NCBI RefSeq assembly: GCF_026153205.1
Contig: NZ_JAPFBW010000030.1
Location: 1 to 64,000 of the forward strand
Direction: 5' to 3'
DNA from: Aquabacterium sp. A7-Y
GTDB taxonomy: Bacteria; Pseudomonadota; Gammaproteobacteria; Burkholderiales; Burkholderiaceae_C
Length of the DNA: 64,000 nucleotides
The position numbers and the translations under genes were made by a program. Positions 6,953 to 16,814 of the stretch are shown here, one piece after another. Position 1 is the stretch's first letter; every line of letters begins with the position of its first letter. The notes below the pieces were generated by a model. It did no database searches and had not been told where the DNA came from. It saw only the letters and a list, made by a program, of their open reading frames with translations.

Positions 6953-9844
6953 ATGACGAGCACCTTGACCCGCACCCCGCTGCCCCCCCAACCGATCGGC
7001 GAGGAGGTCCTGCTGGAGAAGTACGCCAAGGACGACGAAAAATCCATCGCCGATGTGCGCCGCCGCGTGGCACGCGCCCTCGCGCAGGCCGAAGCGCCGG
7101 ATCAGCGTGCACGATGGGAGGCAGAGTTCACGCAGGCGCAAGAGGCGGGTTTCATTCCGGCCGGGCGCATCAACTCCGCTGCCGGCACCGACTTGACGGC
7201 GACGCTGATCAACTGTTTCGTGCAGCCGGTGGGCGATTCCATCGCGCAGGATGACGACGGCCACCCCGGCATCTACACCGCCCTCACCGAGGCCGCGGAA
7301 ACCATGCGCCGCGGCGGCGGGGTCGGCTACGACTTCTCGCGCATCCGCCCGCGCGGCGCCTGGGTGGGCAGCACGCGGTCCAGCGCCTCCGGCCCGGTCT
7401 CGTACATGCGGGTGTTCGACCGCTCCTGCGAGACGGTGGAATCGGCCGGCGCACGCCGCGGCGCCCAGATGGGCGTGTTGCGCTGCGACCACCCCGATGT
7501 GGAGGAGTTCGTGCACGCCAAGGACAGCGGCGACCTGCGCAACTTCAACATCTCGGTGGGCATCACCGATGCCTTCATGCAGGCGGTCGTCGCCGACGGC
7601 GAGATGGAACTGCTGCACAAGGCCCAGCCGGGCGAGGCGCAGAAGGCGGCCGGCGCCTACCAGCGGGCCGACGGCCTGTGGGTTTACCGCAAGCTGAAGG
7701 CCCGCGCGCTGTGGGAGCAGATCATGCGGTCCACCTACGACCATGCCGAACCCGGGGTGCTGTTCCTCGACCGCATCAACGCCGACAACAACCTGTCCTA
7801 CTGCGAGACCATCGCGGCGACCAACCCCTGCGCCGAGGAGCCCTTGCCGCCCTATGGCTGCTGCTGCCTGGGCTCGATCGACCTGACCCGGTTCGTGCTC
7901 GATCCCTTCGAGGCAGACAGCCGCTTCGACGAGGACGGCTTCACGGCACTGGTGCGCACGGCGGTCCGCATGCTGGACAACGTGCTCGACGTGACCTTCT
8001 GGCCGCTGGAGCGCCAGCGTGAGGAGGCCGCCAACAAGCGCCGCGTCGGTCTGGGTTTCACCGGCTTGGGGGATGCGCTGGTGATGCTGGGCTTGCGCTA
8101 CGACGGCGAGCCGGCGCGAACGATGGCTCGCCGCATCGCCGAACTGATGCGCGACGCGGCCTACGAGACATCGATCGAGCTGGCCCGGGAGCGCGGCGCT
8201 TTTGCGCTGTTCAACGCCGACCTCTACCTGCAGCGCGGCACCTTCGCCTCGCGCCTGCCGCAGCGCCTCAAGGACCGCATCCGGCAGCACGGCCTGCGCA
8301 ACTCGCACCTGCTGGCCATCGCACCCACCGGTACCATCAGCCTGGCCTTTGCGGACAATGCCAGCAACGGCATCGAGCCGGCGTTTTCGTGGACCTATGC
8401 GCGCAAGAAGCGCATGGCCGACGGTACCCTCAAGGAGTACGCGGTCGAGGACCACGCCTGGCGGCTGTACCGGCACCTCAAAGGCCCGGACGCCCCTTTG
8501 ACCGAGGCTTTCGTCACCGCGCTGCAGATGAGTGCCCAGGCGCACCAGGAGATGGTGGCGGCGGTGGCGCCTTGCATCGACACGGCGATTTCCAAGACGG
8601 TGAACGTGCCCGAGGACTATCCCTATGCGGAGTTCAAGGACCTGTACCTGCGTGCCTGGGAGTCGGGACTGAAGGGACTGGCGACCTACCGCCCCAACAG
8701 CGTGCTGGGCTCGGTCCTCAGCGTGGAGCCGGCGGCGACGTCGGTGCAGGCGGCCCCGATGGCGACGGCGCATGCCGACCAGCGGCTGGCGCTGGAGCGG
8801 CTGCCGCTGCGCCCGGTGCTGGCCTCCCTGCGCTGGCCCGGCCGCCCGGAGTTCCGGGCCGGCAATGCGGCCTGGTGCTACATGGTGCGCCATCCCCACG
8901 GCCAGTTCGCGCTGTTCGTCGGCGAGGCACCGTCCGACGAGCTGATCCCGCGCCCGCTGCCCTTCGAGGTGTGGGTCAACGGTGCCGAGCAGCCGCGAGG
9001 CCTGGGGGCGCTGGCCAAGACGTTGTCCATGGATCTGCGCGCCAAGGACGCCGCCTGGGTGCGCTTGAAGCTGGACGCGCTGGCCACGGTGCAGGAAGAG
9101 CGCTCCTTCGAGATGCCGTTTCCCCCGCACGGCGAGATGCGCCCCTTCCCCGGCGTGGTGGCGGCCACCGCTGCGGTGCTGCGCTGGCGCTGCGAGCAAC
9201 TGGGCCTGTGGAGTCACGACGGCGGCAAGGCGCCGACGCCAGTGCTGGACGCGATGTTCAGCCTCGACGAACCGCACACCGGACCCTCCGGGACGCTGGC
9301 CTGGGCCGTGGACATCGAGAACCCGAGCACCGGCGAGGACTTCACCCTGACACTCAAGGAGGTGCTGCTCCCTGGCGCCGACGGGACGCTCCGCACCCGC
9401 CCGTGCGCCCTTGGTTTCTCCGGCAACTATCCGCGCGCGCTGGACGGCCTGGCGCACGTCCTGTCGCTCGACATGCGCGTGATCGACCCGGCCTGGATCG
9501 GGATGAAGCTGCGCAAGTTGCTGAGCTACGCCGAGCCGCTGGGGCACTTCATGGCCTTCGTGCCGGGGCTGCCGGCCCACCAGCGTCGCCAGCAGACCTG
9601 GCCCTCCACCGTGGCCTACCTCGCGCGCCTGATCATCCATCGCTACGCGATGCTGGGCGTGCTGGACGAGCAGGGTTTCCCGCTGCAGGAGATGGGCATC
9701 CTGGCAGCGCCGCAAGGCGCCGCCGTCCCCGCGGCGCGGCCCATGGCCGGCGCGCGCTGCCCCGAGTGCGGCAACAGCGCGGTGATCCAGAAGGACGGCT
9801 GCAGCTTCTGCACCGCCTGCGGACACGTGGGCGCCTGCGGCTAG
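6953..9844 (+). CDS. nrdJ: Adenosylcobalamin-dependent ribonucleotide reductase (class II)
   Basis: 963 residues; ATG 6953 has a strong GGAGG 6 bp upstream, so longer in-frame starts from 6776 are rejected. Converts ribonucleotides to deoxyribonucleotides using B12 instead of oxygen, so it works with or without air. The N-terminal LINCFVQP segment contains the first redox cysteine (~C87), the [11 protein letters not shown] and FNISVG segments follow, and the finger-loop [21 protein letters not shown] begins near residue 291. After about residue 620 come two copies of the TSCPD-type region found in long NrdJ proteins. The C-terminus has a CPECG...[14 protein letters not shown] cysteine cluster that probably shuttles electrons to the active site. 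Its presence beside ubiUVT fits a low-oxygen role. Confidence 0.95.
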   Translation: MTSTLTRTPLPPQPIGEEVLLEKYAKDDEKSIADVRRRVARALAQAEAPDQRARWEAEFTQAQEAGFIPAGRINSAAGTDLTATLINCFVQPVGDSIAQDDDGHPGIYTALTEAAETMRRGGGVGYDFSRIRPRGAWVGSTRSSASGPVSYMRVFDRSCETVESAGARRGAQMGVLRCDHPDVEEFVHAKDSGDLRNFNISVGITDAFMQAVVADGEMELLHKAQPGEAQKAAGAYQRADGLWVYRKLKARALWEQIMRSTYDHAEPGVLFLDRINADNNLSYCETIAATNPCAEEPLPPYGCCCLGSIDLTRFVLDPFEADSRFDEDGFTALVRTAVRMLDNVLDVTFWPLERQREEAANKRRVGLGFTGLGDALVMLGLRYDGEPARTMARRIAELMRDAAYETSIELARERGAFALFNADLYLQRGTFASRLPQRLKDRIRQHGLRNSHLLAIAPTGTISLAFADNASNGIEPAFSWTYARKKRMADGTLKEYAVEDHAWRLYRHLKGPDAPLTEAFVTALQMSAQAHQEMVAAVAPCIDTAISKTVNVPEDYPYAEFKDLYLRAWESGLKGLATYRPNSVLGSVLSVEPAATSVQAAPMATAHADQRLALERLPLRPVLASLRWPGRPEFRAGNAAWCYMVRHPHGQFALFVGEAPSDELIPRPLPFEVWVNGAEQPRGLGALAKTLSMDLRAKDAAWVRLKLDALATVQEERSFEMPFPPHGEMRPFPGVVAATAAVLRWRCEQLGLWSHDGGKAPTPVLDAMFSLDEPHTGPSGTLAWAVDIENPSTGEDFTLTLKEVLLPGADGTLRTRPCALGFSGNYPRALDGLAHVLSLDMRVIDPAWIGMKLRKLLSYAEPLGHFMAFVPGLPAHQRRQQTWPSTVAYLARLIIHRYAMLGVLDEQGFPLQEMGILAAPQGAAVPAARPMAGARCPECGNSAVIQKDGCSFCTACGHVGACG

Positions 9845-9914
9845 GTGAGGGCAGCGGCGTCGGAGGTCCGGTTTCGTTGTGATCAGAACCGGATCTTCGC
9901 CGGTGTGCAAGCGA

Positions 9915-10169
9915 TCAGGGTGCCCACACCAAAGCCCGGTGCAGCGCGGCTCCTGCAAGCACCCCGTCCGCCGAAGCGAGGGTGGCGTTGGACCACCTCT
10001 GGGCGACGTCGCCGGCCGCGTAGACGCCCGGCACGGTCGTCATCTTGGCCGCATCGGTCCGGACCACCGGGCCGAGCGGGCCCGCGTCGATGGCACATCC
10101 CCGTTGCTCGGGCATGGCCGCGGAGAGACCCGCGAAGCTGCCGCCGACCACCAGGGCGTCATAGTGCAT
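9915..10169 (-). pseudogene. Internally deleted thioredoxin-reductase-like FAD oxidoreductase
   Basis: 84-codon open frame that joins the two ends of a ~300-residue NAD(P)/FAD-dependent oxidoreductase. Residues 1-19 ([19 protein letters not shown]) are the N-terminal FAD dinucleotide-binding strand with its GGSFAG turn. Residues ~28-84 are the C-terminal end, with GPLGPVVRTD, MTTVPGVYAAGDVAQ (the second FAD contact) and an ADGVLAGAALHRAL helix. The roughly 200 residues between, including the NADPH domain and any CxxC, are absent, and the frame is preserved. Its start overlaps the last codons of the Rrf2 gene by 11 bp, the usual regulator-reductase pairing. It cannot be an active reductase; an expressed mini-protein is possible but not supported. 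Confidence 0.75.
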
Positions 10170-10620
10170 GTGAAATGTCCTTCAATGAAGCGCCGCTTGC
10201 CACCATGCGGCGATGGAAGTCCTCGGACAGCGCTGCCAGCGTGACCTCGCCCAGCCGGGCCAGCAGCAAGGCCTCGGCGTCCCGGTAGGTGGTATCGAGA
10301 GCCGCGTTGACGGCCTGCTCGACCAGGCAATGCGGGTTGTCGCTGCGGTGACCGACGGCCAGCAAGGCCGGGGCGCCGAGCGCTTCGTGGATGTCTCTCA
10401 AGGTCACCGCCGACAAGGGGCAGGACAGGACCCATCCGCCGCCATGCCCCTTGGCTGAACTCACGAAGCCCGCATACCGCAGGCCCGCCATGAGGCGCCG
10501 CACCACGACAGGATTCGTGTGCATCACCGCCGCGAGGGCGTCCGACGTCACCGGCCCCTCCATCTCCGCCATGTGCAGGAGCACGTGAAGCACGCTCGAC
10601 AGTCTGCTATCTCGTCGCAT
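10159..10620 (-). CDS. Rrf2 family transcriptional regulator
   Basis: 153 residues. N-terminal winged helix typical of Rrf2 proteins: [16 protein letters not shown], then [29 protein letters not shown] as recognition region, and [24 protein letters not shown]. Near the middle there is one cysteine in [10 protein letters not shown] instead of the three-cysteine [2Fe-2S] set of IscR/NsrR, so a cluster of that kind is unlikely and a thiol or other signal is more plausible (YwnA-like group). It is the first gene of a two-gene leftward unit whose second gene is the deleted flavoprotein at 9915-10169. Its promoter should lie in 10621-10790, divergent from the small gene at 10791. Confidence 0.85.
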   Translation of the reverse strand: MRRDSRLSSVLHVLLHMAEMEGPVTSDALAAVMHTNPVVVRRLMAGLRYAGFVSSAKGHGGGWVLSCPLSAVTLRDIHEALGAPALLAVGHRSDNPHCLVEQAVNAALDTTYRDAEALLLARLGEVTLAALSEDFHRRMVASGASLKDISHAL

Positions 10621-10790
10621 GGCACATCATGAGTTGCGTGAGATCCTCAGGCAAGGCATGGGGGCTTTCGATGCCTTGAAGCGTCGACGCTGGGGGACAG
10701 GGGCGCCGTGGGCACACGGCCTGCTGGACTTGCAGGCCCGGGCCTTGACACGGCCCGGGCCCTCGTGTCCACCGAAGGGAGTGCGATTTC

Positions 10791-10997
10791 ATGTTCAACA
10801 GTGCCGCCGACCGCATCGAATACAGCCAGGCCGTGGACTATCTCGACCAGGGCCGCGCCGACCTGATCCCCGCCGACAAGCTGGAGCGTTACCTCTCGGT
10901 CGGCCTGCTGCAGCGCGAGGGCGCGCAGCTGCGCCTCACCGAGGTCGGCAAGCGCGAGTACCAGACGGCCCGCAACGAGCGCACCGCCGAGGGCTGA
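10791..10997 (+). CDS. Small hypothetical protein, 68 residues
   Basis: ATG 10791 is preceded by a GAAGGGAG ribosome-binding stretch about 8 bp upstream. The product is charged, soluble and predicted mainly helical (SAADRIEYSQAVDYLDQGRA, KLERYLSVGLLQREGAQLRL), with a LTEVGKREYQTARN ending that recalls the wing and last helix of small winged-helix proteins. I do not recognise a family. Codon usage (G/C third positions) agrees with neighbours, supporting a real gene. It converges with tagF, 24 bp away. Confidence 0.6.
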   Translation: MFNSAADRIEYSQAVDYLDQGRADLIPADKLERYLSVGLLQREGAQLRLTEVGKREYQTARNERTAEG

Positions 10998-11021
10998 GCC
11001 GAATCGGGTGGCGCGGCCGCG

Positions 11022-11738
11022 TCAGCCCGTGGCTGTCAGCAGGGCCGTGTAGGCCTCCGGCGGCGGCATGCCCTTGAAGGCGCGCACGACGGTGGCGCCG
11101 CCGGGCAGTTGTGCCCACCACAAGGTGTTGCCGCGCAGATAGTGGGTCGCGAGGTCCAGCCCCAGCGTGTCGACCGCGGTCGCGATGCTGGGCAGCATCA
11201 GCGGCTGCCCCTGCTGGAAGGCGGCGGCCCAGTCGATGCTGCCCGCCATGTCGAGGCCTTCGACACTGCCCGGCGCAGGCGGGGCGCCGGCCAGCAGGGC
11301 CTCGAACTGATCGTGGGTGAACTGGGTGTTGAGCACCTGGGGCAGTGCCTGCTGGATATAGGGGTACCAGCTGCCGCCGCCCTGCAGCTCGCGCAGCAGG
11401 GCCCGTGTGTAGGGCGCCTGGGTGTAGACGGTCAACGGGAAGTAGCGGCCGACGCGGTCGACGCTGGACATCAGCACGCCGGCATAGGCCTCCTCGCCGC
11501 ACACCCCCGGGAACAGGGCGAAGCTCCACAGCGGGGCGCCGACGTACGCGTGGGTCCACCCCTCGTGCAGCTGCGCCCGGCTGGCCGGAATTGCCCGCTG
11601 CAGCCAGGCGTCGAGCAGGCCGTTGAAACGCTCGTTGCCGCGCCGGTGCGCGAAGTCGCCCAGCGCCGGCAGCTTGCCGAACCAGGCCGGCCCCTCCTGG
11701 CTCGCCGGCGCGAGCAGCCAATCCGCCAAACCCGTCAT
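11022..11738 (-). CDS. tagF: T6SS-associated protein TagF
   Basis: 238 residues from ATG 11738, which has a GGAGG ribosome site; a start at 11765 would add nine unlikely residues. The N-terminal half has the TagF landmarks GPAWFGKLPALGDFAHRR, LQRAIPASRAQL and WSFALFPGVCGEEAYAGVLMSSVDRVGRYFPLTV (quoted in part). TagF proteins are cytoplasmic post-translational repressors of T6SS assembly; in Pseudomonas and Agrobacterium they sequester Fha or act with the phosphatase branch. Here TagF is the last gene of the tssJKLM operon, 40 bp after tssM, while Fha (tagH) and a PP2C phosphatase are 30 kb away in the same cluster. No fused phosphatase domain is present. Confidence 0.92.
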   Translation of the reverse strand: MTGLADWLLAPASQEGPAWFGKLPALGDFAHRRGNERFNGLLDAWLQRAIPASRAQLHEGWTHAYVGAPLWSFALFPGVCGEEAYAGVLMSSVDRVGRYFPLTVYTQAPYTRALLRELQGGGSWYPYIQQALPQVLNTQFTHDQFEALLAGAPPAPGSVEGLDMAGSIDWAAAFQQGQPLMLPSIATAVDTLGLDLATHYLRGNTLWWAQLPGGATVVRAFKGMPPPEAYTALLTATG

Positions 11739-11778
11739 CGCGTCACCTCCCGCGTCCCCCTGCAAGAAGCGCTGGCCT

Positions 11779-14700
11779 TCATAGCTTGCCCGGGCAACCG
11801 AAGCTCGCCAGCTCGCTCATGCGGAAGGGGTTCAGCACGCTGCTGGTCGTGACCTCGAAGACCGCCCGCCGGCCATCCACATTGAACGTGGCGCGGAAAC
11901 GCTCCGGCTGGCCGCCGTTGTCGATCTGCACCTTGTCGAACATGCGGAACAGCGCCCACGGGCCTTCGAAGACCGCGCCCGAGCTGCCCGAGGCCGAGGG
12001 CGGCGACAGCTGGATCCGCACCTGGCCGCGGCCACCGGTGCCGGGCCACTGCACGCTCATCGGCACCGAGGGGCCGTGCCCGTACTTCACGATCTGGCCG
12101 TCCACGTCCAGGATGAACTGGGTGATGCTGGCGTCCATCTCGACCGGCTTGAAGTCCAGCCGCAAGCCGGGCACCTTGCCGCCGGAGCGGAAGAAGGTGT
12201 CGCGGATCGCCTGGGCTCGCTGGAACTGCGCCAGCGCCGCCGAACTGCTGCTGCTGCCCATCTGGCCGCCGCCGATCTCGCGGAAGGTCCAGGGCCGGGT
12301 GGTGGTGTCGACGAACTGGATCAGGTTGCGCTGGAAGAAGTCGTCCATCAGCCCGCCGGGCGAGAACAGGCGCGAGAAGTCGTCCTGCGTCACGTCGCGG
12401 GCGCTGCCGCGGGCGAAGGGGTAGCGCCCGTCGATGGCCTGGCGGCAGAAGTCCGAGACGCTGGTCTGCAGGTTGTTGCTGAGGTTGTCGCGGGTGGCGC
12501 CCAGGGCCTGGCTCGCGCCGCTGGTGACCATCTGGTTCATCAGGCTGCGCGTCGGCTCGGGCAGGCGCGCCGCCTCCGCGCGCACCTTGTTCGGCACATC
12601 GCTGGTGGGCGGCGCCGCGCCGCTGCTGACGGCGGTCTGGGTGGCCGTCATCAGCGTGTAGAGCTCGTTGAGCAGCGCCAGCGAGGTATCGATCGGCGCC
12701 GGCTGGCCCTGGCCCGGGCTCAGCACAAAACGCCGCAGCGGCTCGAAGCGGTCGTCGACGATGCTCTCCAGGCGCGCCGGCTGGGCCGAGGCGCCGGGCT
12801 GGGCCTGCTCGCCCGCGAGCAGGCGCGCCAGGCTGTCACGGGTGCCGGAAACCTTGTCGCGCACCGCGTCGGTGGCGCGATCGACACGGTTGCCCTCGAC
12901 CTTCTCGCCCAGCGTCGTTTCCTTGACGATGGCGCGCAGCAGCGGCGGCAGCGGCGAGTCGGCGGCCGACAGGATGCGGGTCAGCTGGATGGTCTGGGCC
13001 AGGGTGCTGTGGTTGGCCAGCCTGATGTCGGCGACGAAGGCCTCCCAGATGCGGGCATAGTCCTCCAGGTAGAGCCGCCGGACCTCGTTGACCAGGCGCG
13101 CCAGGGCCTGCGGGTCCTGCAGGTTGAAGGTGCGCTGCTGTTCGTTGAGCCCCAGCACCCAGCCTTCCTCATCGAACAGCTGGCGGGCCACCGTGTCGGT
13201 CTGCTTCAGGAAGGCCTGGTGGTAGCCGTCGTAGGTGTAGAGGCCGGGGATGCCCTTGGTCAGCGGTGCACCGCTGGCGCGGGCGAAGACCAGGCCGGCG
13301 GCATTGCCGGCCGCCTTGGTGAGCTTGAACTCGGGGATCTCGGAACCGACGCCGACCCGCTTGAGCCGGCTGTAGACGCGCTGCGCCAGCGACATGCGCT
13401 GCAGCGCGACGCGCGAGCTCTCGATCAGGTTCTTGTCGGCCGGTACCGGCGACAGCACCATGCCGCGGTCCAGCAGCACATTGAGGTGCTGCTCCAGCGC
13501 CGCGCGCTGCTCGTTGTTGACCTCGCGCGGCAGGTTGGCTTCCCAGTCTGCCAGGACGAGGTCCTTCAGGGCTCCGGCCGAGTAGTGCTCGCTGTCGTAG
13601 AGCATCAGGTAGGCCTTGAGCGCCTCGTACATCAGCTCGGGGTTGCGGCTCTGCGCCGAGCGCAGCAGGTCCTCGACACGGCGTGCCACCTTGGGCAGCA
13701 TCGCGTCGTCCAGCAGGCGCTCGTAGGCCGCACGTGCCGCGGCGTCCATCTTTTCGCCCTGGAACAGGAAAAAGCGCCAGGAGACCGGGGCGTGCAGGTC
13801 CTCGGTGACCGGCTCGATGATGGCGAGCCGGCGCAGCTCGTTGAGCGCGGGCAGCAACTGCACCACGTCGGCGCCGGTGCCGGGATCGATCGCCTGCACG
13901 GTCTTGTTCGCCGGTGGGATGCGCTGCTCGATGGCAGCCAGGTATTTCTTGTTGTTGACGTAGCTCACGCCCCAGGCCGCCAGCGTGCCGACGGCGAGCA
14001 GGGCGATCAGCGCATAGGCGGCGGCATGCAGCCAGGCGCGCCGGCGCTCCCACTTGAGGTTGGTGCCGGCCAGCTCCGACTCCTGGAACACCACGTCCTT
14101 CAGCGTGCGGGTCAGGAAGTAGCTGCGCCCGGTGGACTTCTGCGCCGGCAGCGCGCGTCGCTCGACCTTGAAGCTGCGCGCCAGCACACCCATGATGCGG
14201 TCGATCGGCGAATCTTCCTGGGTGCCGCTGGTGAAGTAGACGCCGCGCAGGATCATCGCCTCGTCGAACTGGGAGCCGGCGAAGGCATTGACCAGGAACT
14301 CGCCCAGCACCTCGCGCACCCCGGCGAACTGTTGCGGGAAGCTGTAGATCAGTGCGCGGCGGCTCGGGTCGCGCTCGGCCTCGAGGCGCTCCAGCGAGCC
14401 TTCGAAGAGGCGCTTGGACAGCGCTTCGAACTCGGTCGCGAAGGTCTGGCCGAGGGCGGCCTTCTCCAGTGCCGGCGCGCGGTCCTGGTAGGCCATCGTG
14501 AAGCCCAGCACCTGCTCGCGCTCTTCCTTCGTGAGCTTGTCGAAGTACTCGGTGAAGCCGGGCAGCAGGTCGGTTTTGGTGACCAGCAGGTAGATGGGGA
14601 TGCGCACGCCCAGCTGCTGGTAGAGCTCCTGGATGCGCTGGCGCACCGTCTGTGCGTAACGCTCGCGCTCGGGGCCGGCATGCGACAGCATGTCGGAGAC

Positions 14701-15402
14701 GCTGATCGTCACCAGCACGCCGTTGATCGGACGGCGCGGACGGTTCTTGCGCAGCAGCTGCAGGAAACCCTGCCAGGCGGTGGCGTCGTCCTGCTGGTTG
14801 CTGTCCTGGGTGGTATAGCGGCCGGCGGTGTCGAGCAGGATGGCCTGGTTGGTGAACCACCAGTCGCAGTTGCGGGTGCCGCCGACGCCGCGGATGGCTT
14901 CCTTGCCGAACTTCTCGGCCAGCGGGAATTCGAGGCCGGAGTTGATCAGCGCGGTGGTCTTGCCCGAGCCCGGCGCGCCGATGATGATGTACCAGGGCAG
15001 GTGGTAGAGGTAGCCGCGCCCGAGCTTGTGGCTGAGGCTGGCCTTGCCGCCCAGCCCGGCCTTGCGCAGCGTTTCCAGCGCGTCCTTGAAGCGGCCTTCG
15101 ATCAGCACCACTTCCTGGCTGCCGGCGCTCGGCGGTGGCGCCGCCGCGGCCTGCTGGGCGAAACCCTGCACCAGCTTCTCGCTCGCCTTGCGGGCGCGCC
15201 AGGCGACATAGAGCTGGCGCGCGACGATCAGCAGCACGATCAACCCGATCAGCGCGAGCCGCGCCCACAGGCTGTCCAGCGGGCGCAACTGGCCGATGGA
15301 GACCAGCGGCCCGACGATCCAGATCACGATGGACAGCGCGATCAGGCCCAGCGCCAGCATCACCCAGCGGTTGAAGATCCAACCCAATATCTTCTTCATC
15401 AT
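11779..15402 (-). CDS. tssM: T6SS membrane-complex protein TssM (IcmF)
   Basis: 1207 residues, usual length. TssM spans the envelope and with TssJ and TssL forms the trans-envelope channel. Two N-terminal transmembrane segments (residues ~12-37 and ~46-62) are followed by the cytoplasmic NTPase-like domain with Walker A GAPGSGKT at 142-149 and an ILLDTAGRY stretch; a third membrane segment near residue 455 (AYALIALLAVGTLAAWGVSYV, in part) leads to the long periplasmic part with the IcmF-related and C-terminal TssJ-binding beta domains (ending in FRMSELASFGCPGKL). The intact Walker A suggests nucleotide binding is retained. It follows tssL by 24 bp on the same strand. Confidence 0.97.
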   Translation of the reverse strand: MMKKILGWIFNRWVMLALGLIALSIVIWIVGPLVSIGQLRPLDSLWARLALIGLIVLLIVARQLYVAWRARKASEKLVQGFAQQAAAAPPPSAGSQEVVLIEGRFKDALETLRKAGLGGKASLSHKLGRGYLYHLPWYIIIGAPGSGKTTALINSGLEFPLAEKFGKEAIRGVGGTRNCDWWFTNQAILLDTAGRYTTQDSNQQDDATAWQGFLQLLRKNRPRRPINGVLVTISVSDMLSHAGPERERYAQTVRQRIQELYQQLGVRIPIYLLVTKTDLLPGFTEYFDKLTKEEREQVLGFTMAYQDRAPALEKAALGQTFATEFEALSKRLFEGSLERLEAERDPSRRALIYSFPQQFAGVREVLGEFLVNAFAGSQFDEAMILRGVYFTSGTQEDSPIDRIMGVLARSFKVERRALPAQKSTGRSYFLTRTLKDVVFQESELAGTNLKWERRRAWLHAAAYALIALLAVGTLAAWGVSYVNNKKYLAAIEQRIPPANKTVQAIDPGTGADVVQLLPALNELRRLAIIEPVTEDLHAPVSWRFFLFQGEKMDAAARAAYERLLDDAMLPKVARRVEDLLRSAQSRNPELMYEALKAYLMLYDSEHYSAGALKDLVLADWEANLPREVNNEQRAALEQHLNVLLDRGMVLSPVPADKNLIESSRVALQRMSLAQRVYSRLKRVGVGSEIPEFKLTKAAGNAAGLVFARASGAPLTKGIPGLYTYDGYHQAFLKQTDTVARQLFDEEGWVLGLNEQQRTFNLQDPQALARLVNEVRRLYLEDYARIWEAFVADIRLANHSTLAQTIQLTRILSAADSPLPPLLRAIVKETTLGEKVEGNRVDRATDAVRDKVSGTRDSLARLLAGEQAQPGASAQPARLESIVDDRFEPLRRFVLSPGQGQPAPIDTSLALLNELYTLMTATQTAVSSGAAPPTSDVPNKVRAEAARLPEPTRSLMNQMVTSGASQALGATRDNLSNNLQTSVSDFCRQAIDGRYPFARGSARDVTQDDFSRLFSPGGLMDDFFQRNLIQFVDTTTRPWTFREIGGGQMGSSSSSAALAQFQRAQAIRDTFFRSGGKVPGLRLDFKPVEMDASITQFILDVDGQIVKYGHGPSVPMSVQWPGTGGRGQVRIQLSPPSASGSSGAVFEGPWALFRMFDKVQIDNGGQPERFRATFNVDGRRAVFEVTTSSVLNPFRMSELASFGCPGKL

Positions 15403-15426
15403 CTTTCCTAGAGCCGCGAGGCTGCC

Positions 15427-16737
15427 TCAGGCGGGCTTGTTGCTGACGAACACGGTGATCTCGACACGGCGGTTGCGGGCGCGCCCGGCCGCGCTGTCGT
15501 TGGGCGCGATGGCCTCGGAGTCGGCGCGGCCCTCGGCTTGCAGGCGGCTCGCGTCCATCTTGCCGGCCAGCAGGTTGGCCACCGACTTGGCGCGGTCCTG
15601 CGACAGGTGCCAGTTGGAGGGGAAGCGCGCCGAGCGGATCGGCTGGTTGTCGGTGTGGCCCGTGATCAGCACCCGGCCGTTGACGGAGTTGACCGCATCG
15701 GCGATGCGCAGCATCAGCGGCTCGCGTGCCGCGGCCAGCGTCGCGCTGCCCGGGTCGAACAGGCCGTCGCCGCGGATGGTCACGATGCTGCGGTCGGCGA
15801 AGTCGCGCACGTCGACCAGGCCCTGCTGGATCTCCGGCGCGAGGAAGTGCGCCAGGCGCGGGCGGACCGCCGGTGGCGGAGTCACCGGGGAGGCCTGGGC
15901 CGGACGCACCTTGATGCCGCCGATCGCCGAGAAGAGCGGGTCGGAGGCGCGCGCCAGCGCATAGCTGAAAGCCATGTAGCCGCCCAGCAGCACCAGCGCC
16001 ACGACGGCGCCGAAGATCCACAGCGGCATCGCCGTGGACCACTTGCGCTTGGGCAGCACGGCGGGCGCCCAGTGCTGTGCCAACGCCGGCTCGAAATTGC
16101 CGCGCTGGCGGCGGATCAGCTGGGCCAGGCGCTCGCGCAGGACCTGCAGCTCGGTGCGGCCGTTCTCGATGACCCGGTAGCGGCCCTCGAAACCGAGCGC
16201 GATGCAGGTGTAGATCAGTTCCAGCAGCTCGATGTTGTCGGCCGGGTTCTGGGCCAGCCGGGTCAGCAGCTGGAACACTTTCTCGCCGCCCCAGGCCTCG
16301 TTGTGGAACATCACCAGCAGGCTGTGGCGGCCCCAGACGCCCGAGCCGCCCCAGGGCGTGCTGGCGGCGGTCTCGTCGAGCACGGTGCAGAGGATGTAGC
16401 GTGCCGCGATGACCTTCTCGTTGGCGATGTTGGCCGAGCGTGCGGCGTTCTCGAACTGGCGAATGCCCTGCGCCAGGTTGTCGCGCAGGCCGGCGACGTC
16501 CTGGTGCACCGTGATCGAGCGCATCTGCGCGATCATGTTCAGGAGCGGGTTGGCGGCAGCGATCAGCGGGTTGAAGCCGGCCGGGTGCCAGGCGATGTCG
16601 GCCGCCGCGTCGCGGGTGTAGCCGTTCGACGCGGGTGCCGGCATCGCGCCAGGACGGGCGCCGGGAGTGGGCATCACGAAGGTCTGCCCGATGTCGAAGC
16701 CGGCGAACGGGTCGTTGGAGGGGGTCATGGAGGACAC
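15427..16737 (-). CDS. tssL: T6SS protein TssL with C-terminal OmpA-like peptidoglycan-binding domain
   Basis: 436 residues. Residues ~55-225 are the cytoplasmic DotU/TssL domain (NPLLNMIAQMRS, LDETAASTPWGG, LLELIYTCIALGFEGRYRV). A single transmembrane segment follows (IFGAVVALVLLGGYMAFSYA), then a periplasmic linker and an OmpA-type domain at ~300-435 with ITGHTDNQPIRS, the peptidoglycan-contacting NWHLSQDRAKSV and AGRARNRRVEITV. This is the evolved, long TssL, in which the cell-wall anchor is fused rather than supplied by a partner. A second OmpA-type protein is still encoded at 43976. Gap to tssK is 77 bp. Confidence 0.96.
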   Translation of the reverse strand: MSSMTPSNDPFAGFDIGQTFVMPTPGARPGAMPAPASNGYTRDAAADIAWHPAGFNPLIAAANPLLNMIAQMRSITVHQDVAGLRDNLAQGIRQFENAARSANIANEKVIAARYILCTVLDETAASTPWGGSGVWGRHSLLVMFHNEAWGGEKVFQLLTRLAQNPADNIELLELIYTCIALGFEGRYRVIENGRTELQVLRERLAQLIRRQRGNFEPALAQHWAPAVLPKRKWSTAMPLWIFGAVVALVLLGGYMAFSYALARASDPLFSAIGGIKVRPAQASPVTPPPAVRPRLAHFLAPEIQQGLVDVRDFADRSIVTIRGDGLFDPGSATLAAAREPLMLRIADAVNSVNGRVLITGHTDNQPIRSARFPSNWHLSQDRAKSVANLLAGKMDASRLQAEGRADSEAIAPNDSAAGRARNRRVEITVFVSNKPA

Positions 16738-16814
16738 CTTAAAGTCAGGCGGCGGTCAGGCGGCGTGGAAGGCGGGGGCGGGGCGGAAGCCGCGGGGAAA
16801 CACGGCGCCCGGCC

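Noticed and set aside
9848-9900. Inverted repeat GTCCGGTT / AACCGGAT as terminator between nrdJ and the deleted flavoprotein
   Set aside because: Only a seven-pair stem with a ~14-base loop and no T-run; too weak to call.
6842-9958. 1038-codon open frame opposite nrdJ
   Set aside because: Antisense artefact of nrdJ; no recognisable domain.
12076-15411. 1111-codon open frame on the + strand opposite tssM
   Set aside because: It is the antisense frame of a certain gene (tssM), composed of Ala/Gly/Gln/Arg-rich sequence with no domain; an artefact of G/C-biased third codon positions.
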